From: Luethyella okanaganae
GTDB lineage: Bacteria > Actinomycetota > Actinomycetes > Actinomycetales > Microbacteriaceae
DNA: 64,000 nt
Assembly: GCF_042660285.1 (NCBI RefSeq)
Contig: NZ_JBHSTP010000002.1
Coordinates: 434,001-498,000, forward strand
Reading direction: 5' to 3'
In this document: positions 17,455 through 26,642 of the stretch, in pieces
Layout: each line of letters begins with the position of its first letter
Numbering within the stretch: position 1 is the stretch's first letter
Notes under the pieces: generated by a model
The model's database searches: none
Told to the model about the DNA's origin: nothing
What the model saw: the letters and a program-made list of their open reading frames with translations, nothing else
Position numbers and translations under genes: made by a program

Positions 17455-18363
17455 GTGACGGTCCCTACCCAGGAGTCAGAGCGGCGCGCTCGGCATGCCG
17501 CCGAGCGGCGCGGCAAGCATCTCGGAGGAGAGTCCAACGAGAACTTCGGTCGTGGCTTCGCGGCGCTCGGGCACCTCGCCGTCAATGGGGTGCAGGTGTC
17601 GGCGCGCGCAACCGATCTTGCGACAGGAAGGGTGCTGTTCTCCGTTGACGACCATGTCGTCATGCCCACCGCGAGCATCGGTAAAGTGCTCCTGCTCGTC
17701 GAGATCGCTGCACGTCTCGGCGACCCGGAGTTCGACGGCTACGCCATCCTCGATCGCGCCGTCGGCGATGCCGTCGGCGACTCGGGCATCTGGCAGCACC
17801 TGCAGGCGCCGTCGCTCCCGGTCGCGGATCTTGCGGCGCTCATCGGAGCGACGAGCGACAGCCTCGCCACCAATGTGCTCATCCGGGCCGTCGGCCTCGA
17901 AGCCGTACGTGCCCGCACAGAATCGCTCGGGCTCAAGCGCACCGCGCTGCTCGACCTCGTGCGCGATCATCGCGGACCCGACGATGCCCCCCAACTGTCC
18001 ATCGGTTCCGCCAACGAGCTCACCTGGCTCTTCGCATCGCTCGCGCGCGGCGAGATCGTCTCACCCGAGGTGTCGCAGCGGGTGGTCGGCTGGCTCTCGC
18101 TCAACTCGGACATGTCGATGGTCGCGAGCGCATTCGGTCTCGACCCGCTCGCTCATCGTCAGGCAGACCACGGCGTCCTGATTGTCAACAAGACGGGCAC
18201 GGACGGCGGCGTGCGCAGCGAAGTAGGAGTTCTGCGCGGGCCGCGTGCCGGAGTGACCTACGCCGTTTCGACGTACTTCGCCGACACGCGGCTCTCCGCG
18301 CGGCTCGCCGTGCTCGACGGCATGCGCCAGGTCGGCCTCGACCTGCTGGAGTACGTGCACTGA
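17455..18363 (+). CDS. Class A beta-lactamase-like serine hydrolase
   Basis: About 302 residues from GTG 17455, which has AAGGAAC upstream; the longer frame from 17203 overlaps the peptidase gene and is rejected. S74-I-G-K77 is the SxxK motif, SDS in place of SDN lies near residue 142, and K246-T-G248 is the KTG box, followed by TDGGVRSEVGVLRG. No signal peptide is present at the chosen start, which is odd for a real beta-lactamase and suggests a cytoplasmic or differently exported serine hydrolase. Basic N-terminal stretch SERRARHAAERRGKH. True antibiotic hydrolysis is uncertain. Confidence 0.82.
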   Translation: MTVPTQESERRARHAAERRGKHLGGESNENFGRGFAALGHLAVNGVQVSARATDLATGRVLFSVDDHVVMPTASIGKVLLLVEIAARLGDPEFDGYAILDRAVGDAVGDSGIWQHLQAPSLPVADLAALIGATSDSLATNVLIRAVGLEAVRARTESLGLKRTALLDLVRDHRGPDDAPQLSIGSANELTWLFASLARGEIVSPEVSQRVVGWLSLNSDMSMVASAFGLDPLAHRQADHGVLIVNKTGTDGGVRSEVGVLRGPRAGVTYAVSTYFADTRLSARLAVLDGMRQVGLDLLEYVH

Positions 18364-18480
18364 CCCGACTCTCGACCCGAATGCGTCGCGGGGAGGGCAG
18401 GGAGGGCAGTGAGGTGCACTGGCGTGCGGCTAGGGCGCGGGTGGCGGCGGAGGAGGAGGACGGCGGGAGCAACCCGGCGG

Positions 18481-19554
18481 CTAGTGCGCGAGGCGTGCGA
18501 GATAGGCGTCCTCTGCGTCGTACGGGAACCACTCGTTCGCGCCATAGCGCGCCACGAGGGCCGGAAAGGCCTCGCGCCACGTGCGACCGGCCGACTCCGC
18601 CGCGGCGACGGCATCCAGCGCCCAGCGGATGTCGCCCTCGACGCTCTCGGTGTAGCTCACGACGGGCCGGTAGCCGAGCTCGGTTCGAGCTCGCTCCATG
18701 CTCATGACGATGGGGTGCGTGAGCGCCCACGGGCTCGCCCCGACTCCGGCATCCGTCGGCGGCCCGGCGATGCCGCGCACCTCGCCGTCATGGCCGAGCA
18801 CCTCGTAGACGATACGACCCATCTCGGCGACGGTGAGACTCTCGTCGTCGACCGCGTTGAGCACGCGTCGTCCGGGGCTCTCGGCGCACAGCGCGACGAG
18901 CTCGGCGATGTTGGCCGTTGCCGAGGTGCTGAAACGACTCTCGCCGTCGTAGGCGAGCAGGGTGGCCGGTCGCTCGTCGAGCGCACGCTTGACGAAGAAC
19001 CACTCCCGCAGCATCGGGCTGTGCGCACCGTGGATCGCGCCAGGCCGCAGGATGCTCACCGGCAGTGCCGCATCGTCGAGCAGGCGCCGCTCGACCGCGG
19101 CCTTGAGCGGTGAGTAGCTCTGCTCGTCGTTGTCGACGAGGGGCGAGTCCTCGCGCAGCGGGACTGGGTAGTCGGGAAAGTTCTCGGGGCCGGTCGCCTT
19201 GTCGAGGTAGCCGCCGTTCTTGCCGCGGTAGACCGAGGCCGTGGAGATGACGACGAGCGAGCCCACCTCTCCGCCGAGCAGTCGCAGTTGATCGGCGTCG
19301 ACGGGGGAGTAGGCGATCGTGTCGAGCACGAGATCGCGTCCGCGTGTCGCCTCGAGCAGCGCGTCGGTGTCGGAACGGTCGATGCGGTGGGTCGTGACCC
19401 GGGTCGTCGTGCCGTCGAACTCGAAGACCCGCGGGTCGATCGTGCGCTCTCCGCGATGCAGCAGTTCGACTCGCCAGCCGTCGCGGGCGAGTCTCTGAGC
19501 GGTCGCGACGCCGATCTGCCCCGTGCCGCCGATGATCGCCGCGTTCTTGGTCAT
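18481..19554 (-). CDS. NAD-dependent epimerase/dehydratase family protein
   Basis: A 357-residue extended short-chain dehydrogenase. The Rossmann motif AAIIGGTGQIGVATA is at residues 5-19, with VVISTASVYRGKNGG in the place of the catalytic region and a SYSPLKAAVE segment where the YxxxK motif would be (here Y-S-P-L-K, intact). C-terminal part resembles isoflavone-reductase or NmrA-like epimerases. It acts on a nucleotide sugar or is a NAD(P)-binding reductase; substrate unknown. Single gene on the minus strand. Confidence 0.88.
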   Translation of the reverse strand: MTKNAAIIGGTGQIGVATAQRLARDGWRVELLHRGERTIDPRVFEFDGTTTRVTTHRIDRSDTDALLEATRGRDLVLDTIAYSPVDADQLRLLGGEVGSLVVISTASVYRGKNGGYLDKATGPENFPDYPVPLREDSPLVDNDEQSYSPLKAAVERRLLDDAALPVSILRPGAIHGAHSPMLREWFFVKRALDERPATLLAYDGESRFSTSATANIAELVALCAESPGRRVLNAVDDESLTVAEMGRIVYEVLGHDGEVRGIAGPPTDAGVGASPWALTHPIVMSMERARTELGYRPVVSYTESVEGDIRWALDAVAAAESAGRTWREAFPALVARYGANEWFPYDAEDAYLARLAH

Positions 19555-19651
19555 GGCTCAACGCTAGAGAGCGCGGATGCCGCATGCGAAGTGCTTTCGC
19601 TCTCGGCAGACAGGCCGGCGCAGCTCAAGCGTCGCCGTGTCGGCGCGGCGC

Positions 19652-20083
19652 TCAGTCGATGAGGTCGAGCTCGTCGAGCCGGCGCAGCACCTCGGCGCCA
19701 GCGGGCGGGCATCGGCGGGCATCGGCCGATGTCACCCAGTGCAGCTCGCTCACCTCCGCAGACGGCGCGGGCTCGTCGTCGGTCTCCCCGGCGAACACGA
19801 TCATGCGCACCAGGCGTCCTTCCGGCTCTCCGTGCGCCTGGACGGCGACAGTGAAGAGCTCGCGCATGCTCTCCGGCCGGAGGACGACGGCGATCTCCTC
19901 GCCGGCCTCCCGCAGTGCGGCCTCCCTCGCCGTCTCGCCGGAGTCGATCTTGCCTCCCGGCATGAAGATGACATCGCGCCCCCGAGCGGTGACCATGAGC
20001 ACGCGGCGCTCGCGGATGATGGCGACGGCGGCGACGGGAATGTCGGGGAGGACGGTGGGAGTCACTCGTCCATTCAAGCGCAC
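19652..20083 (-). CDS. NUDIX hydrolase
   Basis: A 143-residue protein with a complete Nudix box: GGKIDSGETAREAALREAGE begins near residue 42 and continues EIAV, matching GX5EX7REUXEEXGU. The rest is a compact alpha/beta fold (VAAVAIIRERRVLMVTARGR). It hydrolyses nucleoside diphosphate-X compounds, probably a house-cleaning role. Length is normal. Confidence 0.92.
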   Translation of the reverse strand: MRLNGRVTPTVLPDIPVAAVAIIRERRVLMVTARGRDVIFMPGGKIDSGETAREAALREAGEEIAVVLRPESMRELFTVAVQAHGEPEGRLVRMIVFAGETDDEPAPSAEVSELHWVTSADARRCPPAGAEVLRRLDELDLID

Positions 20084-20120
20084 ACGGGAGTCGGCCGCCT
20101 GCCGCGCGACTTCCCGGGGT

Positions 20121-20945
20121 TCAGGGGTGGGCTTGGCTCGTGAACACGTCGTTGAGAGTGACCGTCTGCAGACCTCGCTGGCGAACGATCTGCATCAACT
20201 GCGGGAAGACCCTCGTGACAGGGTCGAAGTTGAGGTGGCCGATCACGATGTGTTGCGGGAGAAACCACTCGGTGGCGAAGTCGACGATCTGCTGTTCCGT
20301 GATGAGGCCGGAGTCGGAGAGCGAGCCGTGCCAGAGGGTCGGGACCGTATAGCCGATATCGGCGGCGAGGTGGTCGATCCTGTCGTCGTGGTAGCCGAAC
20401 GGCGGGCGGAAGAACGGCCGGGCGTCGACACCCCAGAGGTTCTGGATGAAGTCATGGTTGCGTTGCAGCTCGTGCACGACCTCGGAGTCCGAGAGCGAAG
20501 TGAGGTCGGCGTGCGACCAGGTGTGATTGCCGAGTTGCAGCTGACCGGAGTCGACGAGCGGACGCAGCACCTCGACGTTCCCGTCCCATGCGTCGTAGAT
20601 CCCGTTGACGAAGAAGGTCAGTCGTGTTCCCGTCTCATGTGCGAACCGGGCGTAGGCTGCTAAGACCTCCGGGCTCGTGCCGTCGTCGACCGTCCAAGCG
20701 AGCAGGGAGCCTTCACCGGGGAGCCCGGTGAGGGCTCCGGGTGGAACGGGCACTCTGTCGAGGCGCGGGGCGGGTGGTCGGATCGCGCGCGGGGTCGCCG
20801 CAGAGGTGGGAACAGATCGTGGCGTCGGCGTTGCACTCTCCGTGACCGAGGGAGGCGTGAGCATCCCTGCGCGTTCTCGTGAGCAACCGATGAGCGCTAG
20901 CGCTGTCGACGCCGCACCGAAAGTCAGGAATCCCCGCCTGTCCAT
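20121..20945 (-). CDS. Polysaccharide deacetylase family lipoprotein
   Basis: A 274-residue NodB-type protein. ATG 20945 is chosen because AGGAGG stands just upstream and the product then opens MDRRGFLTFGAASTALALIGC, a twin-arginine-like leader with a lipobox ending at C21. A Pro/Thr-rich linker follows. The NodB domain has WTVDDGTSPE (metal Asp pair, with V replacing the usual F in TFDDG), HTWSHADL (the two metal-binding histidines) and RPPFGYHDD (arginine motif). It probably de-N-acetylates cell-wall or surface glycans outside the membrane. Confidence 0.9.
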   Translation of the reverse strand: MDRRGFLTFGAASTALALIGCSRERAGMLTPPSVTESATPTPRSVPTSAATPRAIRPPAPRLDRVPVPPGALTGLPGEGSLLAWTVDDGTSPEVLAAYARFAHETGTRLTFFVNGIYDAWDGNVEVLRPLVDSGQLQLGNHTWSHADLTSLSDSEVVHELQRNHDFIQNLWGVDARPFFRPPFGYHDDRIDHLAADIGYTVPTLWHGSLSDSGLITEQQIVDFATEWFLPQHIVIGHLNFDPVTRVFPQLMQIVRQRGLQTVTLNDVFTSQAHP

Positions 20946-20979
20946 CTTTCCTCCTATGAACCCTTTCCTCCTATGAACC
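20946..20979 (-). repeat. Tandem duplication of the ribosome-binding site leader
   Basis: On the minus strand a 17-bp unit containing TTCATAGGAGGAAAG occurs twice head to tail (20963-20979 and 20946-20962) immediately before the deacetylase ATG at 20945. Each unit holds a full AGGAGG Shine-Dalgarno sequence, so this message has two strong ribosome sites 17 bases apart; only the nearer one is correctly spaced from the start. Confidence 0.93.
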
Positions 20980-21003
20980 GCCCCCCGACGGTATGGCTGT
21001 CGA

Positions 21004-23601
21004 TCACGACAGCGTGCGCTCATCCTGTTTCGTGAGAGTCCTCATGAGAGAGATCGCCTCTTTCGCGGAGACCTCGGGCAGATAGGCCTTGCCGATGGCG
21101 GTGCCGATCGCCGGAAGCGCGAGGGGATCAGGGTACGCCATGTAGATGGTCTCGTACCTCGGATTGAACTTCGCCTTGAACGTGAAGAGGGAGGAGAAGC
21201 CGTAGGCGGGCTCGAGCGTCTTGGCGAGGAACTCGAGCAGACGCGTCATCGCGGTCGGATCGGGCGGTGTCTCGCCGACGGCGAGCGGCGCCGTGGCCAG
21301 CGGGGCACCGGAGAGGCTCAGCAGCTCGATGCCCTGCTCCTTCATGTGCAGCGCGGATGACGCGATAAGGAACTCCATGATTCCCGGGATGGTCTTGTCG
21401 GCGCGCCGCATGAAGTCCATCGTCCAGCCGATCGGCTCGCCGTCGCGGTAGACGGGGAGCCAGCTCGTGATCGCCTGCATCCGGCCATCCGCTCCGACGG
21501 CGAGCATCAATCTCACCTCCGGGTCCTTCAGCTCCTCCAAGGCGCCGAGGGTGAAGCCCATCTCGGGAAGCTCATTCTCGGCCACCCACTGCTCGGAGAT
21601 CTGGTTGATCTGGTCGATCATCGATATCGGCAGCTCGTTCCAGGTGGTCCACAGTGTGGTCACGCCCTCCTTGGCACCGCGATTGAGCGCCTGGCGCACC
21701 TTCTTCCACGGCTTTCCGGTCATGTCGAGGTCGATCGGACGCATGAGGGTCTCCTCGCCGATCGAGGTGTACAGCCAACCGAGTTCGCCGAAGATCGGAA
21801 GATAGTGCCCGTGCACGCTGTAGAACACGGGCACCCAACTGTTCGCGTCGCAGAAGGCCGCGAACTCGCGAATCGTCCGGCCGCTGCGTTCCTCGGAGCA
21901 GACCGGATCCGACATCGTGATGGCGATCCCGTTGATCACCCGGTAGGCGACGGCCGCCTCGCCATCCGGGCTAAACCAGTAGACGTTCCCCGGCCAGGTG
22001 GCCATGAAACCGAAGGTTCCGCCCCCGCGGCGGCGGAGGAGCTCGCGGATGCGCTGGTGATCGCCATCGCGAACGCACGACTCGATGGCGATGAACATCC
22101 GGAAGGCCGCGACGATGAACACCGCCCAGAACACGACTCCCAGCCACTGGAAGAGCACGAATGTGAGGTTGTCTGTCGGAACGATCGTGTCTCCCGTCGT
22201 GACGACGAAGTTCACCGGGATGAAGCGCTTGAGGGTGTCGATCGCAAGGTCTCCGAGCGTTGCATCCGGTGTGTAGGCGTCGATAGTGGCGAGGGCGACG
22301 GCGAAGTAGGCGACGGCGAGCACGAGGAAGGTGGCCACGACGATGTAGGTGAAGCGCACGACGGCGGAGTGCGGGGCCGCGATCGTGAAGTTCCCGCGAC
22401 GGAGGAAGAGCAGTACGGCGACGACGAGCGGCACGGCGATGGTGGCCCCGATCCACACGATGAGCTTGCCGATGTCGAGTGACGTCCAGTCGTCGGCCTC
22501 GGCCCGCTTGATCGTTGCCGTGATGTCGAAGGAGAACCACGCGAGACCCGCGAGTGCAAGGTTGACGGCAATGGCCAGCCAGAGCGCGAACCGGCGGCCT
22601 TTGCGCAGACCCCAGGCCGCAACGATCAGCAGGGCGAGCGGCACGAAGACGAGCAGGAACGGCCCGACGCCGGCGAAGCTCAGGAGCGCCAGTGCGCGCT
22701 CGCACTCGGCCGAGATCTCGGTTGCACAGCGATCGAGGGTGGCCTGCTTGTCGGGAAAGCTCTCGCCGAACAAGTGCGCGACGAGGGACATCGCGCCGAA
22801 ACCGTTGGGGTTGACCAGCGAGATGATCGGCCCGATCGCCGTGGCCGCGACGATCGTGGCGAGGAGCGTCCGGGTTTCTCGATGTGAGCTGCGGTGCGAA
22901 CGCAGCGTCGAGCCGCCGCGGTTCAGGATCGCGCCGAGGAAGAGGCCCGTCAGCGCCGCGATGAAGCGGTAGACGTTGGACGAGTCGCCGTCGTAGAGCA
23001 CGAACGTCAGCAGAAAAGAGAAGACGCTGACCCGGATGCGCCGCCGCCACAGTGACCCGGCGAAGGCGCTCGCCGCGAGCAATGCGCCGACGAGAGGGGT
23101 CAGCGGGTCCAGGGTGAGGTCGAACGAGGCCATCTCCGCCCACCACTCGCCGGCGGCCCTGCCGACGGCTTCCAGCGCGACGCCGAGCGTGACCCCGACC
23201 ACACCGGTCATCGACATGGCGACGAGCACCCGCACCGAGCCCAGCAGGCGCTCGGCGATGCCCAGCAGCACGAGCGAGGCGAGCACACCTGCGGCGAGCT
23301 GGAAGGGATCCCACGGGATGCAGAGGGCGGTGACGACCGTCCACCACGAGCCGTTCTCGATCGTCGTGGTCACACCAGCCGCCCAGGATACCTTGGTGTC
23401 GATGCTTGCCGCGCCGAGGAAGGTCCCCGCGAGGAGGGCCGTGACGACGATGAGCGCCGCGAATCCGACACTGACGGGAACGTGTGCGACGTAGTCGGCT
23501 ATCCGTCGCGTGGTTCGCACGGCGGCTGAAGGGGACGTGGCCGTGGCGCCCGTGCTGGCGCTGCTGGTGGCCTCTGTGCTGTCGTCTGGTCGGGCGTTCA
23601 C
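21004..23601 (-). CDS. MprF-like DUF2156 membrane aminoacyltransferase
   Basis: An 865-residue protein. The first half has many membrane helices and a rhomboid-like look (WWTVVTALCIPWDPFQLAAG, then LLGIAERLLGSVRVLVAMS). The C-terminal ~320 residues form the DUF2156/LPG-synthase catalytic domain (GDHQRIRELLRRRGGGTFGF; FYSVHGHYLPIFGELGWLYT; GKPWKKVRQALNRGAKEGV; MDFMRRADKTIPGIMEFL). Such enzymes move an amino acid from aminoacyl-tRNA to phosphatidylglycerol or diacylglycerol, changing surface charge. It lies just upstream of the deacetylase and directly downstream (17-bp gap) of a membrane esterase gene, which probably forms a functional pair with it. Confidence 0.88.
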   Translation of the reverse strand: MNARPDDSTEATSSASTGATATSPSAAVRTTRRIADYVAHVPVSVGFAALIVVTALLAGTFLGAASIDTKVSWAAGVTTTIENGSWWTVVTALCIPWDPFQLAAGVLASLVLLGIAERLLGSVRVLVAMSMTGVVGVTLGVALEAVGRAAGEWWAEMASFDLTLDPLTPLVGALLAASAFAGSLWRRRIRVSVFSFLLTFVLYDGDSSNVYRFIAALTGLFLGAILNRGGSTLRSHRSSHRETRTLLATIVAATAIGPIISLVNPNGFGAMSLVAHLFGESFPDKQATLDRCATEISAECERALALLSFAGVGPFLLVFVPLALLIVAAWGLRKGRRFALWLAIAVNLALAGLAWFSFDITATIKRAEADDWTSLDIGKLIVWIGATIAVPLVVAVLLFLRRGNFTIAAPHSAVVRFTYIVVATFLVLAVAYFAVALATIDAYTPDATLGDLAIDTLKRFIPVNFVVTTGDTIVPTDNLTFVLFQWLGVVFWAVFIVAAFRMFIAIESCVRDGDHQRIRELLRRRGGGTFGFMATWPGNVYWFSPDGEAAVAYRVINGIAITMSDPVCSEERSGRTIREFAAFCDANSWVPVFYSVHGHYLPIFGELGWLYTSIGEETLMRPIDLDMTGKPWKKVRQALNRGAKEGVTTLWTTWNELPISMIDQINQISEQWVAENELPEMGFTLGALEELKDPEVRLMLAVGADGRMQAITSWLPVYRDGEPIGWTMDFMRRADKTIPGIMEFLIASSALHMKEQGIELLSLSGAPLATAPLAVGETPPDPTAMTRLLEFLAKTLEPAYGFSSLFTFKAKFNPRYETIYMAYPDPLALPAIGTAIGKAYLPEVSAKEAISLMRTLTKQDERTLS

Positions 23602-23617
23602 GATAGCTTTCGTCCGT

Positions 23618-24931
23618 TCAGGAGGCGGGCGCCGAGAGGCCGAGGCGCGGGTAGAGGCTCTCGAAACCCTTCGCCAGCCCTCCGTTGAGGCCGCTCACCC
23701 CGTGGTCGGCGTCTGGAACGGAGTAGAACGTGGTCTTCATGCCTGCTTTCATCGCCGCATCCGCGAGCCGCTGCGTGCCGGGGCTGAAGTCGCTATCGCT
23801 CGCACCCGCCGTGAAGACGGCGGTCGTATCGAGGTATGGGGCTCGCGACGCCATGATGACGGCTGGCTTGACCGCGTCGTAGGCCGCCTGGTCGCCCGCG
23901 AAGATCGAAGAGAGGACGACGTCGTTCTGCTCGGCGCCGGCATACTCGTTCGGGGAGATGGCGAGCAGGTTGCCAAAGGTATCGGGGTATTTCGAACCGA
24001 AGTACGCTGCGCACTCCCCGCCGTTCGAGTATCCGGCGACCGTCCAGTATCTAGGGCTCTGCAGCACGGCGAGATTCTCCCTCGCCCAGGGGACGACGTC
24101 CTTCATGAGGTACGTCTCGACGTCGCCGAGGGGGCTGTCGAGGCAGAGCGGATCCATCAACGGGTCGCTCAGCTGGTCGACGACGAGCGCGATCGGTGCC
24201 AGGCCGTTGTTCCCGGCGGCGTATCCGTCGAGGACCTTGGCGATGTACCGGGGATCGGGGTCTCCGGGCTGCCCCAACATCATGATGACGAGGGGCAGCT
24301 TCGGGGCGTTCTGCACTTGTGCCGCCGGCGGCAGATAGATCTGCGCTGGTCGTGCCGGGAAGAGCGAGTTCGTGTTCGGGATGTCGCCTTCGACCGAGCC
24401 GATTTTTCCGGTCGGCGGCATTCCCATCGGTGGCTTCCAGACGTAGAAGAGCGGTTCCGTCGGATCAGTCGCACCGAGGGGCTTCGGCGTGCCGACGCCG
24501 ACCGGCTTCGCCGTGCTGATGTGCAAGAAGGCGCCGAGAGTCGGGCTCAGCCCGTAGGCGTCGTTGACCGACAGGGTCGCCGTGACCCCGAAGAGCAGGA
24601 TCGACAGAGTCGCGACGAGGGTGCGCCACCAACGCGAACCCCGCAGGTTCACGACGGCGAGCCCGAAGCCGGCGAAGGCGGCGGGAACCCAGATGTACGT
24701 TGCACCGGCGACCGGACTGCCGAAGGAGTCGAACACGTCGACGGCGAGCCAGAGCACGAGCAGCCCGATGAGCGCTCCGGCGACGATGGCGATGATCGCG
24801 ATGAAGAACCACACGGCCGTCCTTCTCCTGAACAGCAGGTAGGCGAGTGCGGCGGCGCTGAGGGCGTAGGCTGCGACGATGACGGGGCCGGTGGAGATAT
24901 CAAGGTCGAGGAGTGAATCGAAGATGTGCAT
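23618..24931 (-). CDS. Membrane-anchored alpha/beta-hydrolase (esterase D-like)
   Basis: A 437-residue protein with about four N-terminal helices (residues about 15-130) and an extracytoplasmic alpha/beta-hydrolase domain. The nucleophile elbow is GYSNGGE, the acid is likely in AGASDSDFSPGT, and the catalytic histidine in VPDADHGVSGL. ATG 24931 is preferred to a GTG one codon upstream. The neighbour at 21004 is an aminoacyl-lipid synthase; a similar synthase-esterase pair is known in corynebacteria. This protein may therefore hydrolyse aminoacylated lipids. That role is inferred. Confidence 0.85.
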   Translation of the reverse strand: MHIFDSLLDLDISTGPVIVAAYALSAAALAYLLFRRRTAVWFFIAIIAIVAGALIGLLVLWLAVDVFDSFGSPVAGATYIWVPAAFAGFGLAVVNLRGSRWWRTLVATLSILLFGVTATLSVNDAYGLSPTLGAFLHISTAKPVGVGTPKPLGATDPTEPLFYVWKPPMGMPPTGKIGSVEGDIPNTNSLFPARPAQIYLPPAAQVQNAPKLPLVIMMLGQPGDPDPRYIAKVLDGYAAGNNGLAPIALVVDQLSDPLMDPLCLDSPLGDVETYLMKDVVPWARENLAVLQSPRYWTVAGYSNGGECAAYFGSKYPDTFGNLLAISPNEYAGAEQNDVVLSSIFAGDQAAYDAVKPAVIMASRAPYLDTTAVFTAGASDSDFSPGTQRLADAAMKAGMKTTFYSVPDADHGVSGLNGGLAKGFESLYPRLGLSAPAS

Positions 24932-25141
24932 CACCCGCCGCCGTCTGGAATGTATGGAACTGGAACGTCTGGAAAGGGGGCACTCTGGCTCCCCGGTCCC
25001 GTCAATCTAAGCAGGCCCGGCGAGCCCGGCAAGGGTGCAGGGGCGAATGCACACCGCATGAGGGGGCATTCCGGGGGTTCCTCTCAGCTTTACTAGGATG
25101 GGCGTGCACCAACCGCCCCGGATCCGAAGGACTCGATACGC

Positions 25142-26530
25142 ATGGCCGAGCAGTCTCGACTCGACTCAGTGATCACTCTCGCGCAACACCGCGGTTTCGT
25201 CTTCCCCTCCGGCGAGATCTACGGCGGCACGCGTTCGGCGTGGGACTACGGGCCCCTCGGTGTCGAGCTCAAAGAGAACATCAAGCGCGAGTGGTGGAAC
25301 CGGTTCGTGCGCGGCCGAGGAGACGTGGTCGGTCTCGACTCCGCAGTCGTGCTGCCGACCGCCGTGTGGGAGGCATCCGGTCACGTCAAGGTCTTCAGTG
25401 ACCCGCTCACCGAGTCGCTCGTCACCCACAAGCGCTATCGCGCAGACCATCTCTTCGAGGGCTACGAGGAGAAGAACGGCCATCCTCCGGTCAATGGGCT
25501 CGCCGACATCCCCGACCCTGAGCACCCCGACAAGGTCGGTCAGTGGACGGAGATCAGGCAGTTCTCCGGACTCATGAAGACCTTCCTCGGTGTCGTCGAC
25601 GACGAGTCCGGGATGCACTATATGCGACCGGAGACGGCACAGGGCATCTTCACGAACTTCGCGAACGTCCTGCAGACGAGTCGCAAGAAGCCGCCGTTCG
25701 GCATCGGTCAGATCGGCAAGGCGTTCCGCAACGAGATCACGCCGGGAAACTTCATCTTCCGCACGCGGGAGTTCGAGCAGATGGAGCTGGAGTTCTTCGT
25801 CGAGCCCGGTACCGACGACGAGTGGTTCCAGGTCTGGCTCGACGCCTGCTGGGACTGGTTCATCGACCTGGGCATGACGCCCGAGAACATTCGCCTGTTC
25901 GAGCATCCGGATGACAAGCTCTCGCACTACTCGAAGCGCACCGTGGACATCGAGTACCGCTTCCGGTTCGCCGGCAGCGAGTGGGGAGAGCTCATGGGAG
26001 TCGCCAACCGCACCGACTACGATCTGCGGGTGCACTCCGAGTCGTCCGGCAAGGACCTCAGCTACTTCGATCAGACCAAGAACGAGCGGTGGATCCCGTA
26101 TGTGATCGAGCCGTCCTTCGGTCTCACCCGTGCACTTATGGCGTTCCTCGTCGACGCGTACGACGAGGAGTACGTGCCGAACGCGAAGGGCGGCACCGAC
26201 AAGCGCACCGTGCTGCGGCTCGACCCAAGGCTCGCTCCCGTGAAGGTCGCCGTGTTGCCGCTGTCGCGCAACGAGGCGCTCTCCCCGATGGCGCGTGGGG
26301 TCGCCGACGAGCTGCGCAAGCGCTGGAACGTCGACTTCGACGACTCCGGTGCGATCGGTCGCCGCTACCGGCGGCAGGATGAGATCGGAACTCCGTTCGC
26401 CGTGACCGTCGACTTCGACTCGCTCGACGACAACGCCGTGACCGTGCGCTCACGCGACACGATGCAGCAGGATCGCGTGCCGCTCGACGGGCTGACCGCG
26501 TACCTCGCGCAACGGCTGAACGGCGCGTAG
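25142..26530 (+). CDS. glyS: Glycyl-tRNA synthetase (dimeric, class II)
   Basis: A 462-residue class II synthetase that charges tRNA-Gly. The N-terminus LDSVITLAQHRGFVFPSGEI, then GGTRSAWDYGPLGVELKENI, is diagnostic of the alpha2 glycyl enzyme. Motif 2 region is GIGQIGKAFRNEITPGNFIF followed by RTREFEQMELEFF, and motif 3 is IEPSFGLTRALMAFL. The C-terminal anticodon-binding domain starts near residue 365 (LAPVKVAVLPLSRN). Length is normal for the bacterial single-chain form. Preceded by a 210-bp gap with no other gene. Confidence 0.97.
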   Translation: MAEQSRLDSVITLAQHRGFVFPSGEIYGGTRSAWDYGPLGVELKENIKREWWNRFVRGRGDVVGLDSAVVLPTAVWEASGHVKVFSDPLTESLVTHKRYRADHLFEGYEEKNGHPPVNGLADIPDPEHPDKVGQWTEIRQFSGLMKTFLGVVDDESGMHYMRPETAQGIFTNFANVLQTSRKKPPFGIGQIGKAFRNEITPGNFIFRTREFEQMELEFFVEPGTDDEWFQVWLDACWDWFIDLGMTPENIRLFEHPDDKLSHYSKRTVDIEYRFRFAGSEWGELMGVANRTDYDLRVHSESSGKDLSYFDQTKNERWIPYVIEPSFGLTRALMAFLVDAYDEEYVPNAKGGTDKRTVLRLDPRLAPVKVAVLPLSRNEALSPMARGVADELRKRWNVDFDDSGAIGRRYRRQDEIGTPFAVTVDFDSLDDNAVTVRSRDTMQQDRVPLDGLTAYLAQRLNGA

Positions 26531-26642
26531 CTCTGGATCGATCCCGAGCTATGGAAAGGCGGCGACCCCGCCTGGGCAGGCGTGAGACTCGCACCCCTCC
26601 GCAACCACACGGTTCGACTCGTTCGCGCCTCGCCGCGCTCCG

